From positions 1 through 64,000 of the forward strand of contig JBAQYM010000202.1 in NCBI GenBank assembly GCA_049300095.1: DNA of 64,000 nucleotides. Reading direction: 5' to 3'. Below the pieces are notes generated by a model. That model did no database searches, was not told the origin of the DNA, and was given only the letters and a program-made list of their open reading frames with translations. A program made the position numbers and the translations under genes. Shown piece by piece: positions 17,715-27,700 of this stretch; position 1 is the stretch's first letter; every line of letters starts with the position of its first letter. The DNA is from SbD1 sp049300095. Its GTDB lineage: Bacteria > Desulfobacterota > Syntrophobacteria > Syntrophobacterales > Syntrophobacteraceae.

Positions 17715-18557
17715 ATGGAAGATGTAATCAAAATTGCCGCTCCTTTTTTCATATTCCCGCTCGTCGCCCTGGGATTCATGTGGGCATTGAAACTTCTCGA
17801 TGGCCGGCGCACCTCGTTCAACGAAGACGATCAGATGATTTCCGGTAAGAACCTGGCGGTCAGCCTCCGAAAATCCGGGATGTATCTCGGACTCGCCTTC
17901 GGGCTTGCCGGAACTTTTTTCGGCCCCTCCCATGGGCTTGCCACCGACCTGACGAACTTTATGATAGCCGGCATAGTGCTCCTGGTTCTTCTCTTTGTGG
18001 CCTTTGTGATCAATGACAAGGTCATCCTCTGCAGGGTGGACGGCGACAAGTCGATAAGCGAAGGAAATACGGCGGTTGGCTTGGTGGAATTTGCCAGTTA
18101 TCTATCAAGCGGCATCATCATGCACGGGGCGTTCTCCGGTGAGGGAGGAGGTCTCCCGGCGGCAGCGGTTTTTTTCCTTCTGGGCCAGGCAGGGCTTGTG
18201 ATTGCATTTTACCTGCTGGAGGCGCTTACTCCCCGCAATATATGCGAAGAGATCGAGTTGAGGCAAAATGCCGCGGCCGGGATGGATGTTGCCGGTATGC
18301 TCATCGCCCTTTCAATCATTCTTCGGTCAAGCCTGGCCGGGCCGTTCACCGGATGGGTCCCCGGTCTCAAGGGCTTCGGCCTCTACCTGGTCGCCGGACT
18401 CATTGCCCTGGCGGTCTTTCGCTTTCTTGGCAACAGGATATTCGTGCCCGGGTCTTCCTATGACCAGCAAATTTCCGTTGCCCGCAACCTTCCGGCAGCC
18501 ACTCTTTCCTCGGTTGTGCAGGTCGGCCTGGCCCTGGTGATTGCCGGTACGTTCTAG
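17715..18557 (+). CDS. DUF350-type inner-membrane protein (YjfL-like)
   Basis: A 280-residue membrane protein with about eight hydrophobic segments arranged as a tandem duplication, each half having two to four helices and a soluble link (SEGNTAVGLVEF..., QISVARNLPAATLSS...). The DUF350 signature includes N-x-A-x-G/V-x-x-G at the repeat starts (GNTAVGLVEFASYLSSG). GGGAGAAG precedes the ATG. It follows the ATP-grasp gene by 27 nt. In enterobacteria DUF350, ATP-grasp and DUF1190 genes are clustered in the same way (yjfLMC), which supports one functional unit at the envelope. Biochemical function unknown. Confidence 0.85.
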   Translation: MEDVIKIAAPFFIFPLVALGFMWALKLLDGRRTSFNEDDQMISGKNLAVSLRKSGMYLGLAFGLAGTFFGPSHGLATDLTNFMIAGIVLLVLLFVAFVINDKVILCRVDGDKSISEGNTAVGLVEFASYLSSGIIMHGAFSGEGGGLPAAAVFFLLGQAGLVIAFYLLEALTPRNICEEIELRQNAAAGMDVAGMLIALSIILRSSLAGPFTGWVPGLKGFGLYLVAGLIALAVFRFLGNRIFVPGSSYDQQISVARNLPAATLSSVVQVGLALVIAGTF

Positions 18558-18917
18558 CAGGATAATGCCTCGAGGCTTTCTTCCACCATTGTCCTGGTCG
18601 GACGTAAAGGGTGGTCCTCGGGAATCAGGCTCTCCGGGCAGAACGAATAAGATATCCCCGGTTGCCGGCGAACAGGCTTTCTCATTGATTGCCTTGTCGG
18701 ATTTACTCGTATATTCAGTGACTTGATACTACATCAAACCCGCCAAAGATACACGTGTATTGATGATTACTTCAGCAACCTGCTGACCCCGCAATTCAGC
18801 TCACGCGAAAGATCCCTGCAATCATGCGGACTTGTACGAAATCAGGCGGTAAGTTATAAGGGAAGCATACGCTTTGACCAACGAAGAAGTTTGACGGGGC
18901 CCGGGACGCAAGCGGTC
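18558..18917. other. Intergenic region before the binding-protein gene
   Basis: The reading frame of the following gene is open through 18723-18917, but the signal peptide begins at 18918, so this part is probably non-coding leader. It is AT-richer around 18690-18760 and may contain the promoter. I find no good -24/-12 or -35/-10 pair. Confidence 0.45.
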
Positions 18918-19865
18918 ATGAATTCGAGAAGCCGATTCAAGTTTGCCCGTAGTTATTTCACCTGCCTGGTTCTCGCCTGCCTGCTGTTTCCGACGGCTTG
19001 CAGCCGTGACGAGGACACCAGGGTTATTGATTTTTCCAAAACCGTTCAGGTGTCTCGCCCGGATGGGGCCAGCCGTGATCGTCCCACGCTCCGGGTTGCC
19101 GTGGGAGCCATGATTTCTCCCAAGGAGACCTTCATCTACTATCGCCAGGTCCTGGACTATATCGCGGCTGGATTGGGCTGGAATGTGGAACTTGTCCAGC
19201 GAAAGACTTACTCCGAAGTAAACGAACTTATTGGGAAGGGCCAGATCGACCTCGCATTTATCTGCTCCGGACCATATATCCGCGGCAGGGAGAAATACGG
19301 GTTCGAGCTTCTGGCGACTCCGGAAGTGAAGGGAAGCCACTTCTATCAATCGTATCTGATCGTAAACAGCGCGAGTCCCTACCAAAGCCTCTCCGACCTG
19401 AGAAAACGGGTCTTCGCCTTCACAGACCCCGATTCTCATTCGGGAAAGCTGGTGCCGACCTTTTGGTTGTCCGAAATGCACGAACAACCCGACAGCTTCT
19501 TCGGGAAGACCATTTACACTTACAGCCATGACAATTCGATCATGGCGGTCTCGCGGGCCCTGGTGGACGGCGCCGCTGTCGATAGCCTGATTTGGGAATA
19601 CTACAATCGGAAGGACCCATCCATGACCGCCGGAACACGGATAATCAAAAAATCCGATTTGTTCGGCATACCCCCGGTGGTCGCATCGAAGTCTTTCCCA
19701 CCGGAAATGAAAAGCCGGGTGCGTGAGATACTCCTCGCCATGCACAAGGACCCCGAGGGAAGCAAGATTTTGCGGGAGTTGATGATAGATCGATTTGTCG
19801 CTCCTCGGGAGGAGTGGTACGATGCCATTCCGCGGATGGAACGGAAAATCCAGGCAGGAAAGTAG
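18918..19865 (+). CDS. PhnD-type periplasmic binding lipoprotein
   Basis: A 315-residue solute-binding protein. I start at 18918 because MNSRSRFKF begins a lipoprotein signal with the lipobox FPTAC, acylated at C28. The mature part has the PhnD/TtrS-sensor fold: LRVAVGAMISPKETFIYY, a VELVQRKTYSEVNELI segment, GQIDLAFICSGPYI, and FAFTDPDSHSGKLVPTFWL in the second lobe. No ABC permease or ATPase is nearby; the next gene, 3 nt on, is a membrane sigma-54 activator. This suggests a sensory rather than transport role, supplying the ligand-binding half of the TtrS-type sensor. The ligand would be a sulfur oxyanion if the reductase assignment is right. Confidence 0.82.
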   Translation: MNSRSRFKFARSYFTCLVLACLLFPTACSRDEDTRVIDFSKTVQVSRPDGASRDRPTLRVAVGAMISPKETFIYYRQVLDYIAAGLGWNVELVQRKTYSEVNELIGKGQIDLAFICSGPYIRGREKYGFELLATPEVKGSHFYQSYLIVNSASPYQSLSDLRKRVFAFTDPDSHSGKLVPTFWLSEMHEQPDSFFGKTIYTYSHDNSIMAVSRALVDGAAVDSLIWEYYNRKDPSMTAGTRIIKKSDLFGIPPVVASKSFPPEMKSRVREILLAMHKDPEGSKILRELMIDRFVAPREEWYDAIPRMERKIQAGK

Positions 19866-19868
19866 GCA

Positions 19869-22076
19869 ATGAGACTGCAAAGTTTGAAGGGCAAATTGCT
19901 CGTGGGAGTTTCAGCTCTTGTCATTTGCAGTGGACTTTTGATCTCTTTGCTTGTCACCCAACGATACAGCCGCGGCCTCTCAGAGGCAATGTCCGCCCAA
20001 GCCGAGTATTTGACTCATGCCGTGGCTCTTCAGGCTGCCGACCTGGTCCTGATAAACGATCAGGTTGCTCTTCAGAAACTGCTGGACCACCTGCTGAGCA
20101 GCACCCCATCCCTTGCCTACCTGTTCATAGTTAAGGACGGACAGGTGCTGGCGCATACTTTCAGCGGCGGTATGCCCGTGGATTTGCTCACCGCAAATGA
20201 AGCCCCGCCTTCGGATGGACCTCATGCCCGGAAGGTCGCATCCTCAAGCGGCGATTATTTCCTGGACATGGCAATGGCGATTTTTGAGGGGAAGGCGGGA
20301 ACACTTCGCCTGGGTTTTTCCGAGAAGCCCCACCGTGAGCAGATCACCAGACTATGGCTGCAAATGAGCCTGTTTACGCTGGGAATCCTCTTGCTGGCGC
20401 TTGTCGCCAGCCTGTTTTTCATCAGGAGGATAACCGGGCCTCTGTCAGACCTCGCCCGGGCCGCGGATAAGGTCGATAAAGGGGAACTGGACTTTAAAGT
20501 CGGCGTCCACGGGCAGGATGAGGTTGCCAATCTGGCGGCCTCGTTCAGCAACATGGTTTCCCGACTGCACAACTATACTAGCCGGCTGGAAAATAAATCC
20601 ATCGAGCTCGAGCGCGCCCACCAGCAGACGCGCACCTTTTGCGGGGTCGTGCAAGAGGTGGGATCTCTTCAGAATCTCGGTGAAATCGGAACTTTTCTCA
20701 TTCGGCAATGCCGGGCCATCCTCGGGGATGCGCAAATGGTCTTTATGATCGGGGACACTGCCGGGAACTCCCTGTATCTCCTGCGGGAATCCATCGCCGT
20801 TGACATTAGAGACCCTGCAAATATCCAGCGTTTTTCCAAAATGATCGAAAGCTTTGGCGGTAAGCCCGAGCCTGTGTGCGGGAAGGACCTCGGGATTATT
20901 CAACTCGTCGATCGGGATTTAGCGGGATACGCCCACCAATGCCTGATTCCCTTCTTTCATGAACGCCGCGTGCTCGGCGTCCTGGCCATCGGCGGTAATT
21001 CGCCGCTGAGGTGCGGGACCGATGAACTCGACGTCGTCGGTTCGATGCTCGGCCATGCCGCCGGGGTAATTAATCGGGCCATTTTCCACGAGCAGGAAAT
21101 ACGCGCGCTTCAAAATCGGATTGAGAGCTCATGCGAATTTTGCGACATAGTGTCCAAGGACCCCAGGATGCAAGTGATCTTCAGGTTGATCGAAGATATC
21201 GCTCCCACGGATGCCACCGTTCTCATTCAAGGCGAAAGCGGCACCGGAAAGGAACTTGTGGCCAGGGCGATTCATCTTAAAAGCCCGAGAAAAGAAAAAC
21301 CTTTCGTTGTGATAGATTGCTCCGCCTACCCGGCCACTATCCTGGAATCCGAACTTTTCGGCCATGAAAAAGGTGCTTTCACGGGCGCAATTCGGCAAAA
21401 GCCGGGACGATTCGAGCAGGCGCATGGTGGAACGGTCTTTCTCGATGAGATCGGGGACATTCCGCTCACGGCTCAAATCAAGCTCCTCAGGGTGCTGCAG
21501 ACGCAAAAATTCGAGCGCATTGGAGGAGAGAAGACCGTCACGGTGGAAGTGCGGATTATCGCCGCCACAAATAAGAACCTGCTCGATGAAGTTAAACACG
21601 GACGCTTTCGCGAAGATCTCTACTATCGGTTAAGTGTCATTCCTATCGACCTGCCGCCCCTTTCAAAGCGAAAAAATGATATTCCTTTGCTTGCGCATCA
21701 TTTCATGAACCGATTCGCCGCTGCCCATGGCAAAGCCGTCGATTCATTCAGCCCGGATGCGATGCGGTTTCTGCTCGATTACCAGTGGCCCGGAAACGTC
21801 AGGGAACTCGAAAACACCATCGAGCATGCGGTAGTGCTGTCCAGAGGATCGCGGATTGAGGCGGCGAACTTACCTGAAGCATTTCGGACGGCCGCGTCGA
21901 ATAGCCCGGTGGACAGGTCTTCCACAATCGAGGAAAATGAGAGAAAGCTTCTCGTGGAGACTATGGCGGAGTGCGGTTGGAACAAGAAGAAGGCTGCCGG
22001 TCGATTGGGTATAAGTCGAAGCACTTTGTACGAGAAGCTGAAAAGACACGGGATCGCCCCTCCGATGACACACTGA
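19869..22076 (+). CDS. Membrane-anchored sigma-54 activator with HAMP and GAF domains
   Basis: A 735-residue regulator combining sensor and enhancer-binding protein in one chain. Two membrane helices (about 8-28 and 161-185) flank a periplasmic loop. HAMP follows (ITGPLSDLARAADKVDKG) and then a GAF-like domain (about 260-400). The AAA+ domain has Walker A GESGTGKE near 455, the sigma-54 contact motif GAFTGA near 502, Walker B TVFLDEIGD and arginine finger region RFREDLYYR. A Fis-type helix-turn-helix ends the protein (NKKKAAGRLGISRSTLYEKL). There is no histidine-kinase or receiver domain, so the signal should pass directly from the periplasm to the ATPase. It lies 3 nt after the binding-lipoprotein gene. 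Confidence 0.92.
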   Translation: MRLQSLKGKLLVGVSALVICSGLLISLLVTQRYSRGLSEAMSAQAEYLTHAVALQAADLVLINDQVALQKLLDHLLSSTPSLAYLFIVKDGQVLAHTFSGGMPVDLLTANEAPPSDGPHARKVASSSGDYFLDMAMAIFEGKAGTLRLGFSEKPHREQITRLWLQMSLFTLGILLLALVASLFFIRRITGPLSDLARAADKVDKGELDFKVGVHGQDEVANLAASFSNMVSRLHNYTSRLENKSIELERAHQQTRTFCGVVQEVGSLQNLGEIGTFLIRQCRAILGDAQMVFMIGDTAGNSLYLLRESIAVDIRDPANIQRFSKMIESFGGKPEPVCGKDLGIIQLVDRDLAGYAHQCLIPFFHERRVLGVLAIGGNSPLRCGTDELDVVGSMLGHAAGVINRAIFHEQEIRALQNRIESSCEFCDIVSKDPRMQVIFRLIEDIAPTDATVLIQGESGTGKELVARAIHLKSPRKEKPFVVIDCSAYPATILESELFGHEKGAFTGAIRQKPGRFEQAHGGTVFLDEIGDIPLTAQIKLLRVLQTQKFERIGGEKTVTVEVRIIAATNKNLLDEVKHGRFREDLYYRLSVIPIDLPPLSKRKNDIPLLAHHFMNRFAAAHGKAVDSFSPDAMRFLLDYQWPGNVRELENTIEHAVVLSRGSRIEAANLPEAFRTAASNSPVDRSSTIEENERKLLVETMAECGWNKKKAAGRLGISRSTLYEKLKRHGIAPPMTH

Positions 22077-22324
22077 TGTACACCTCCCCGGCCCCACAAT
22101 GCTTGAGACCTTCCGACAGTGACCGGAAATCGTACACTGCATAACTCGTTGTAATGTCACCCAAACCCGTGATCCACATCTTTATCTGTCCTCCATCCGT
22201 ACACTCCAGCCCCCCCGCCTGCCTGCCTGAATCCAAGTCCCGCGGCTTCAGCTAATGCTTTGGGGACGATGGCATGGTAATTGCCCTATGAATGCAGGTA
22301 GTTAAGCCGTCTGGAGAAAGAAAA
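22077..22324. promoter_or_regulatory. Upstream control region of the reductase operon
   Basis: The region between the activator and receiver genes holds a dyad TTCCG-N8-CGGAA (22111-22115 and 22124-22128) and three copies of GTACAC (22078, 22132, 22199). It ends in a sigma-54 promoter. The dyad, about 145 bp upstream of the -24 box, is a reasonable place for the activator's Fis-type domain to bind; the assignment is inference. Confidence 0.5.
22270..22285 (+). promoter_or_regulatory. Sigma-54 (-24/-12) promoter
   Basis: TGGCATGGTAATTGCC matches the consensus TGGCACG-N4-TTGCA/T with the invariant GG and GC at the exact spacing and only two non-key differences. It lies 40 nt before the receiver gene that heads the reductase operon, and directly downstream of a sigma-54 activator gene, which makes a chance match less likely. 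Confidence 0.82.
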
Positions 22325-22669
22325 ATGCCTAAGCGCATAGCCGTTGTGAACGGGGACAATGAGGAGCGCGCTCAACTGTGCGCGGCCCTTCGCATGCGGG
22401 GTTTCCACGCGGATGGTTTTTCATCGCTTGTGGAGTTTGAGCGGGATGGAAGGGATTTCGCGGTGGTCATATTCGACCTTGCAAGCGTGCTTGTAACCAA
22501 CCAGTTGCTGAAGGACTACAGCAAGGCCATGCCGGGCCTTCGTATGATTGCCATATCCGGTCGCACTCTTCACCCTGAACTCAGGGAATCCATGGCCACA
22601 TGTCTTACCGCCTGTCTCACGAAACCCGTCGATCTGAACGAACTGGTTTATTTGTTGAACGGAATATGA
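22325..22669 (+). CDS. Stand-alone receiver-domain protein
   Basis: A 114-residue protein with the size and pattern of a CheY-like receiver. The ATG at 22325 follows GGAGAAAG. Beta1 is RIAVVNGD with D11 as part of the acidic pocket, the phosphoacceptor is D51 in VVIFDLAS, S78 fills the conserved Ser/Thr position and K100 lies in CLTKPVDL, so the active-site set is largely intact. There is no output domain. It is the first gene after the sigma-54 promoter. No histidine kinase is encoded nearby, so its phosphodonor is unknown; it could modulate the activator, or only bind. Confidence 0.78.
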   Translation: MPKRIAVVNGDNEERAQLCAALRMRGFHADGFSSLVEFERDGRDFAVVIFDLASVLVTNQLLKDYSKAMPGLRMIAISGRTLHPELRESMATCLTACLTKPVDLNELVYLLNGI

Positions 22670-22749
22670 GTGAAAAAGTCGCTGTTCAGTAGGAGCAAAG
22701 TTTAAGTGTCTTGGACTCGGAATTCGACACCGGGAAAGGATGGTCGCTC

Positions 22750-23502
22750 ATGAGCATAGATTTACCTTTGGAAGATCACCTGATCAGGATGCAGCGGGAC
22801 CTAAAGAGGGCACAGACCAAGAATCCCGCCGACATAAAATGGACGATGGTGATTGATCTGGCCAAGTGCATCGGATGCCATGCGTGCACATTGGGCTGCG
22901 TGGCTGAAAACAAATTACCACCCGGAGTGGTCTATCGCCCCGTGATCGAGGAGGAAATCGGAAAATATCCCGACGTGAGGCGGCGCTTCTTGCCGAGGCC
23001 CTGCATGCAATGTCAGAACCCCCCGTGCACCAAAGTCTGTCCCGTCTCGGCAACTCACAGGAATGAGCAGGGCGTGGTCGTCGTCGACTACAACCGTTGC
23101 ATAGGATGCCGATACTGTCTGGTAGCCTGTCCCTACTCTGCCCGCACATCGGATTTTGGGGAATACTATACCGGGAAGACACCTGACGTTACCGGGAAAA
23201 TCCTTGGCCGAAAGATGGCGGCCGAGTGCTACGAGGCGCATCCGGCAGCGGAATACGGCAAGAAGTGGCCTGAGCGGGGCAACGGGTCTCCAATAGGGAA
23301 CGCCCGCAAGTGCCATTTCTGCCTGCATAGGCTGGCAGTGGGTATGTTGCCGGCCTGTGTCACGACCTGTGTGGGACGCTCAACTTTGTTTGGAGACCGA
23401 AACGATCCGGAAAGCCTGGTCTACGCTTTGCTCGGCTCACCTCGCATCTATCGCTTGAAGGAAGAATTGGGCACCAAACCCGCTGTTTACTATCTCAGTT
23501 AA
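22750..23502 (+). CDS. Four-cluster ferredoxin subunit, TtrB/PsrB-like
   Basis: A 250-residue electron-transfer subunit. The start at 22750 (MSIDLPLEDHL) follows GGAAAGGATGG. Four cysteine groups typical of the 4x[4Fe-4S] subunits of molybdopterin oxidoreductases are present: CIGCHACTLGC from residue 40, CMQCQNPPCTKVC, CIGCRYCLVAC, and CHFCLHR...CVTTC. There is no signal peptide, which is usual since the subunit is co-exported with its Tat-tagged catalytic partner. It should pass electrons from the NrfD-like membrane subunit to the molybdenum subunit. The order B-C-A is the TtrBCA arrangement. Confidence 0.88.
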   Translation: MSIDLPLEDHLIRMQRDLKRAQTKNPADIKWTMVIDLAKCIGCHACTLGCVAENKLPPGVVYRPVIEEEIGKYPDVRRRFLPRPCMQCQNPPCTKVCPVSATHRNEQGVVVVDYNRCIGCRYCLVACPYSARTSDFGEYYTGKTPDVTGKILGRKMAAECYEAHPAAEYGKKWPERGNGSPIGNARKCHFCLHRLAVGMLPACVTTCVGRSTLFGDRNDPESLVYALLGSPRIYRLKEELGTKPAVYYLS

Positions 23503-23517
23503 AGGAAGGATGAAGCC

Positions 23518-24753
23518 ATGACCAAAAGGTCGTTCAACACTCTGCTTGCCGTGGCCATCCTCGGCCTAATTGTCGGCGCCTGGGGAATGGTCGAGAGGCT
23601 GATGCACGGGCTCAACCCGGTGGCTTTCGGCTCCTATGTTCCCTGGGGTCTATGGGTGGCCTTCTACCTGTTTTTCCTGGGGCTTTCAGCCGGGGCATTT
23701 TTGATCGCCACGCTGACATATGTATTCAGGATTAAACGTTTTGACAAAATAGGACGACTCTCGGCTTTTACGGTCCTGATAGCACTCCTTTGCGAAGTGC
23801 TCTTCATAATCATGGACCTCGGCCGGATGTCCCGGATTTACAGGTTTTTCATAACCCCCAGCTTCACTTCGCTGATGACGTGGATGTTCGTGCTGTTCAA
23901 CGCCATGCTCGTCATCTACGCTCTCAAGACCTTCTTCCTCATTAGAGAGGACCTCGTACTCTGGGCAAATGACAAGAACAGGAACGGCAATGGCTTCTAC
24001 CGCTTCCTCGCCCTTGGAAGAACGAGCTATGGAGAATCGGACCACCTGCGGGATGAGAACCGGGTGCATATTCTCTCCATGATCAGTCTTCCCGTCGGAC
24101 TCCTGTTTTACGGCACGAACGGCGCCTTCTTCGCAATTCTGATGAATCGCCCCATCTGGAACAGCGCCCTCACACCGCTCCTTTTCATAATGGCCGCAAT
24201 CCTTTCCGGCGGCGCCCTCATCACCTTTCTCACCCATATGTTCATGCGAGATGACGAACTGGTCACTTCTCTCGGGCGCACGATTCTTTTTGTGCTCATC
24301 GTCTACCTATTCCTCGAAGCGTTGCAGTTTTTCGTCGGATATCAGACCGGGGTCACCAACGTTGTGGCAACCCTCGACCTGATCATCTCGGGACCTTACT
24401 GGTGGACCTTTTGGCTTGTTCATCTCCTGATCGGAAGCCTCGTCCCCCTGTTTCTTTTCATCGGACGCCCAAATGATTCAAAGACTGTTGCCTGGGCGTG
24501 CTTTCTCATTGTGATCACCTTTATTGCCGTACGGATGAATTTCGTGGTTCCCGACCTGGCCGTCTACAAGTTGGAGGGCCTGGAGAACACCTTCTACCAT
24601 GCTCGGTTACGGACCCAGTACACGCCCAATTTGAACGAATGGCTGGTGAGCCTCTGGATCGTGTCGCTTGGACTTGTCGCCTTCCTTCTGGGGGCGCGGT
24701 GGCTGCCGGTGATCTCTTCTCGGAGAGGAGGAATGGAACATGCCAGGTATTAG
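23518..24753 (+). CDS. NrfD/TtrC-like membrane quinol-oxidising subunit
   Basis: A 411-residue polytopic protein with nine or ten hydrophobic segments, beginning after a short cytoplasmic start MTKRSFNT. The NrfD/PsrC family pattern is visible in VPWGLWVAFYLFFLGLSAGAF and in DLGRMSRIYRFF. These proteins bind quinol and hand electrons to the ferredoxin subunit. It starts 15 nt after the ferredoxin gene and overlaps the catalytic-subunit gene by 14 nt. At 411 residues it is longer than enterobacterial TtrC (about 340), closer to other NrfD-like anchors. Confidence 0.88.
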   Translation: MTKRSFNTLLAVAILGLIVGAWGMVERLMHGLNPVAFGSYVPWGLWVAFYLFFLGLSAGAFLIATLTYVFRIKRFDKIGRLSAFTVLIALLCEVLFIIMDLGRMSRIYRFFITPSFTSLMTWMFVLFNAMLVIYALKTFFLIREDLVLWANDKNRNGNGFYRFLALGRTSYGESDHLRDENRVHILSMISLPVGLLFYGTNGAFFAILMNRPIWNSALTPLLFIMAAILSGGALITFLTHMFMRDDELVTSLGRTILFVLIVYLFLEALQFFVGYQTGVTNVVATLDLIISGPYWWTFWLVHLLIGSLVPLFLFIGRPNDSKTVAWACFLIVITFIAVRMNFVVPDLAVYKLEGLENTFYHARLRTQYTPNLNEWLVSLWIVSLGLVAFLLGARWLPVISSRRGGMEHARY

Positions 24754-27700
24754 CTCGGAAAAAAAGGAGAAATACCCTTTGAAGATGGAAATGAAACGAC
24801 GCGAGTTCCTAAAGTGTTCGGCGCTCTTCGGAGGGTCCCTTGCCGCTGTGACCACTCTGGGGCGCTCTGTTGATGGTGATGGGAGCGACTCCGCATGGGC
24901 AGGTGCAAACGCGGTCGGCATGTCAGAGAACGCCTATTTGCATCACCTTCCCGAGAACCAGCTCATGTCCGTCTGCCAGCAGTGCAACACCAACTGCGGC
25001 ATGAAGGTGAAGATGGAGAATGGCATGGTTGCCAAGATCGACGGCAATCCATACAGCCCGTGGACTCTCACGCCCAATATCGCCTACAACACGCCGCTTT
25101 CGGAGGCCGCGGTGATAGAAGGGGCGCTCTGCCCGAAAGGGCAGGCGGGAATCCAGGCGCTCTATGACCCTTACCGAATCGTTAAAGTCCTCAAGCGGGC
25201 CGGTAAACGCGGTGATAACAAATGGAAGACCATCGGTTTCGAACAGGCCATAAAGGAGATTGTCGAAGGAGGCGATCTTTTCGGCGAAGGCAAGGTCGAC
25301 GGTCTCAAGGACATCTGCACTCTCAAAGACCCCAAGGTCGCTTCGGCCCTCGCGGAAGACGCCGCGCAGGTTGCGGCGAAAAAGATGACCCTGGCGGCTT
25401 TCAAAGAGAAGCATGCCGACAATCTCAAGTATCTCATCGATCCGGACCACCCCGATCTGGGCCCGAAGAACAACCAGTTCTGCCTCAACTGGGGCCGCCT
25501 GAAGGGAGGGCGCGCCGAGATGCTGAAGCGTTTGGTGAACAACGCTCTCGGGTCGGTGAATACCCACGGGCATACGACTGTTTGCCAAGGCTCTCTTTAT
25601 TTTACCTGCAAGGCGATGAGCGACCAGTATGTGGAAGGGAAATTCTCCGGTGGCAGCAAGTTTTACTGGCAGGCCGATCTCGGCAATGCCGAGTTCGTGC
25701 TCTTCGTTGGGGCGAACCCCTACGAGGCAAACTACGGCCCGCCCTGGCGAGCCCAGAAAATCACCGAAGGTCTGGTCGGCGGAAGACTCAAAATCGCGGT
25801 CGTTGACCCGCGCTGCTCGAAGACCGCATCGCGCGCGTGGAAGTGGCTCCCCGTGAACCCGAACGGCGTGGGGGCGCTCGCCATGGCGATAATCCACTGG
25901 ATCATCGAAAACAAGCGATATGACGCCAAATACCTTGCCAACGCAAACAAGGCCGCCGCAACGGCCAAGGGTGAACCCACATGGACTCAAGCCGCATGGC
26001 TGGTGAAAGTCGGCTCGGATGGGACACCCCTCACCTTCCTGCGCGGTTCCGAAATCGGTCTTCCGACGGAAAAGCGCACGAACAAGGCCGGCGCGGAATG
26101 GACTTTCGATCCTTTCCTGGTGCGAAGAGGCGATCAGTTCGTTCCTTTTGATCCCAATGACGAAAAGACGCCGGTTGAAGGCGATTTGCTGGTCGATGCC
26201 GACGCAAACGGGACCAGGGTAAAAAGCGTTCTCCAGATCTACCGCGAAACGGCAGGCGAGAAAAAGCTTCCCGAATGGGCTGAAATAACTGGACTTAAAG
26301 AATCGGACATCGTTGAAGTCGCGCGGGAACTCACCAGTCATGGAAGGAAAGCCGTCGTCGACGTGCATCGTGGGGTCTCCCAGCATACCTCGGGATTCTA
26401 CAATGTGCTTGCATGGATGCTTGTAAATGTGCTCATCGGCAACCACGATTATGCGGGTGGCCTCGCAAAAGCGACTACATTCAACATAGTTGGGGACAAG
26501 GAGGGAAAACCCTTCGATACGAGCAAGCAGGGCGGCAAGTTGAAGAGCTTCGGCATCTCGATTATCAGACACGAGGCCTCTTATGATAAGTCGACGATCT
26601 TTGAAGGATATCCTTCCAAAAGAGTGTGGTATCCCTTCTGCAGCGACATCTACCAGGAGGTGATTCCCAGCATGGGAGACGCCTATCCGTACCCCATCAA
26701 GGCCCTGCTCCTCTACATGGGAACGCCGATCTACTCCCTGCCCGCGGGTCATAAGCTGATCGAAATCCTCTCCGATCCCAAGAAAATCCCGCTGGTGATC
26801 GTTTCTGATATCGTTGTCGGTGAAACCAGCATGTACGCTGATTATATTTTCCCCGACCTCACTTACCTGGAAAGATGGGAATTCTCCGGCTCCCATCCAT
26901 CCGTTACGCCGAAGGTAGGCCCGATCCGCCAGCCGGTCGCGGCGCCGCTAACGGATACGGTGACGGTATTCGGGGAAAAGATGCCGCTCTCGCTGGAATC
27001 TCTTCTGCTCGGACTCGCCCAGGAAATGAAGCTTCCCGGATTTGGCGAAAACGCCTTCGGTCCGGGTCTTCATCTGAAGCGGGAAGAGGACATGTACCTG
27101 CGGATGGTTGCAAATATCGCGTTCGGCGACAAGCCCGACGGGTCCGAAAAAGTTCCCGCCGCAAGTCAGGAGGAGATAAGGATATTCGAACAGGCGAGGA
27201 GGCATCTTCCCTCCACCGTCTTCGATGCCAACCGGTGGAAGGCTGTTGTCGGCGAAACGCTCTGGCCTCACGTGGTCTATGTGTTGAATCGTGGCGGCCG
27301 GTTCCAGGGCTATGAGCAGGCATATAAAGACAATCAGCTTGCAAATAAATACGGCAAAATGATCGGGATATATTTCGACCGGTTGGTCACCGCCAAACAC
27401 TCTATGACCGGGATGCCCTATGTGGGTCACGCCCATTACATCGAAGGGCCGCGCGATTGCTCCGGGAACCTGTTGGACGATAAGACGCGGGGGTATGACA
27501 TGACCCTCATCACTTACAAGACGATCACCCAGACCAAGAGCCGGACTTATGGCAACTATTGGCTTCAGGCACTCGAACCTCAGAACTACATCGAGATCGC
27601 CGTGAGCGATGCCAGGCGCCTTGGACTCGTGGAGGGCGACCGGGCAAAACTTGTTTCCGCCAGCAATCCCGACGGAGTATGGGACTTTGGGAACGGGAAG

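Noticed and set aside
24923..26896. 657-codon minus-strand open frame opposite the TtrA-like gene
   Set aside because: Antisense shadow of a gene with intact Fe-S and cofactor motifs; composition is not protein-like.
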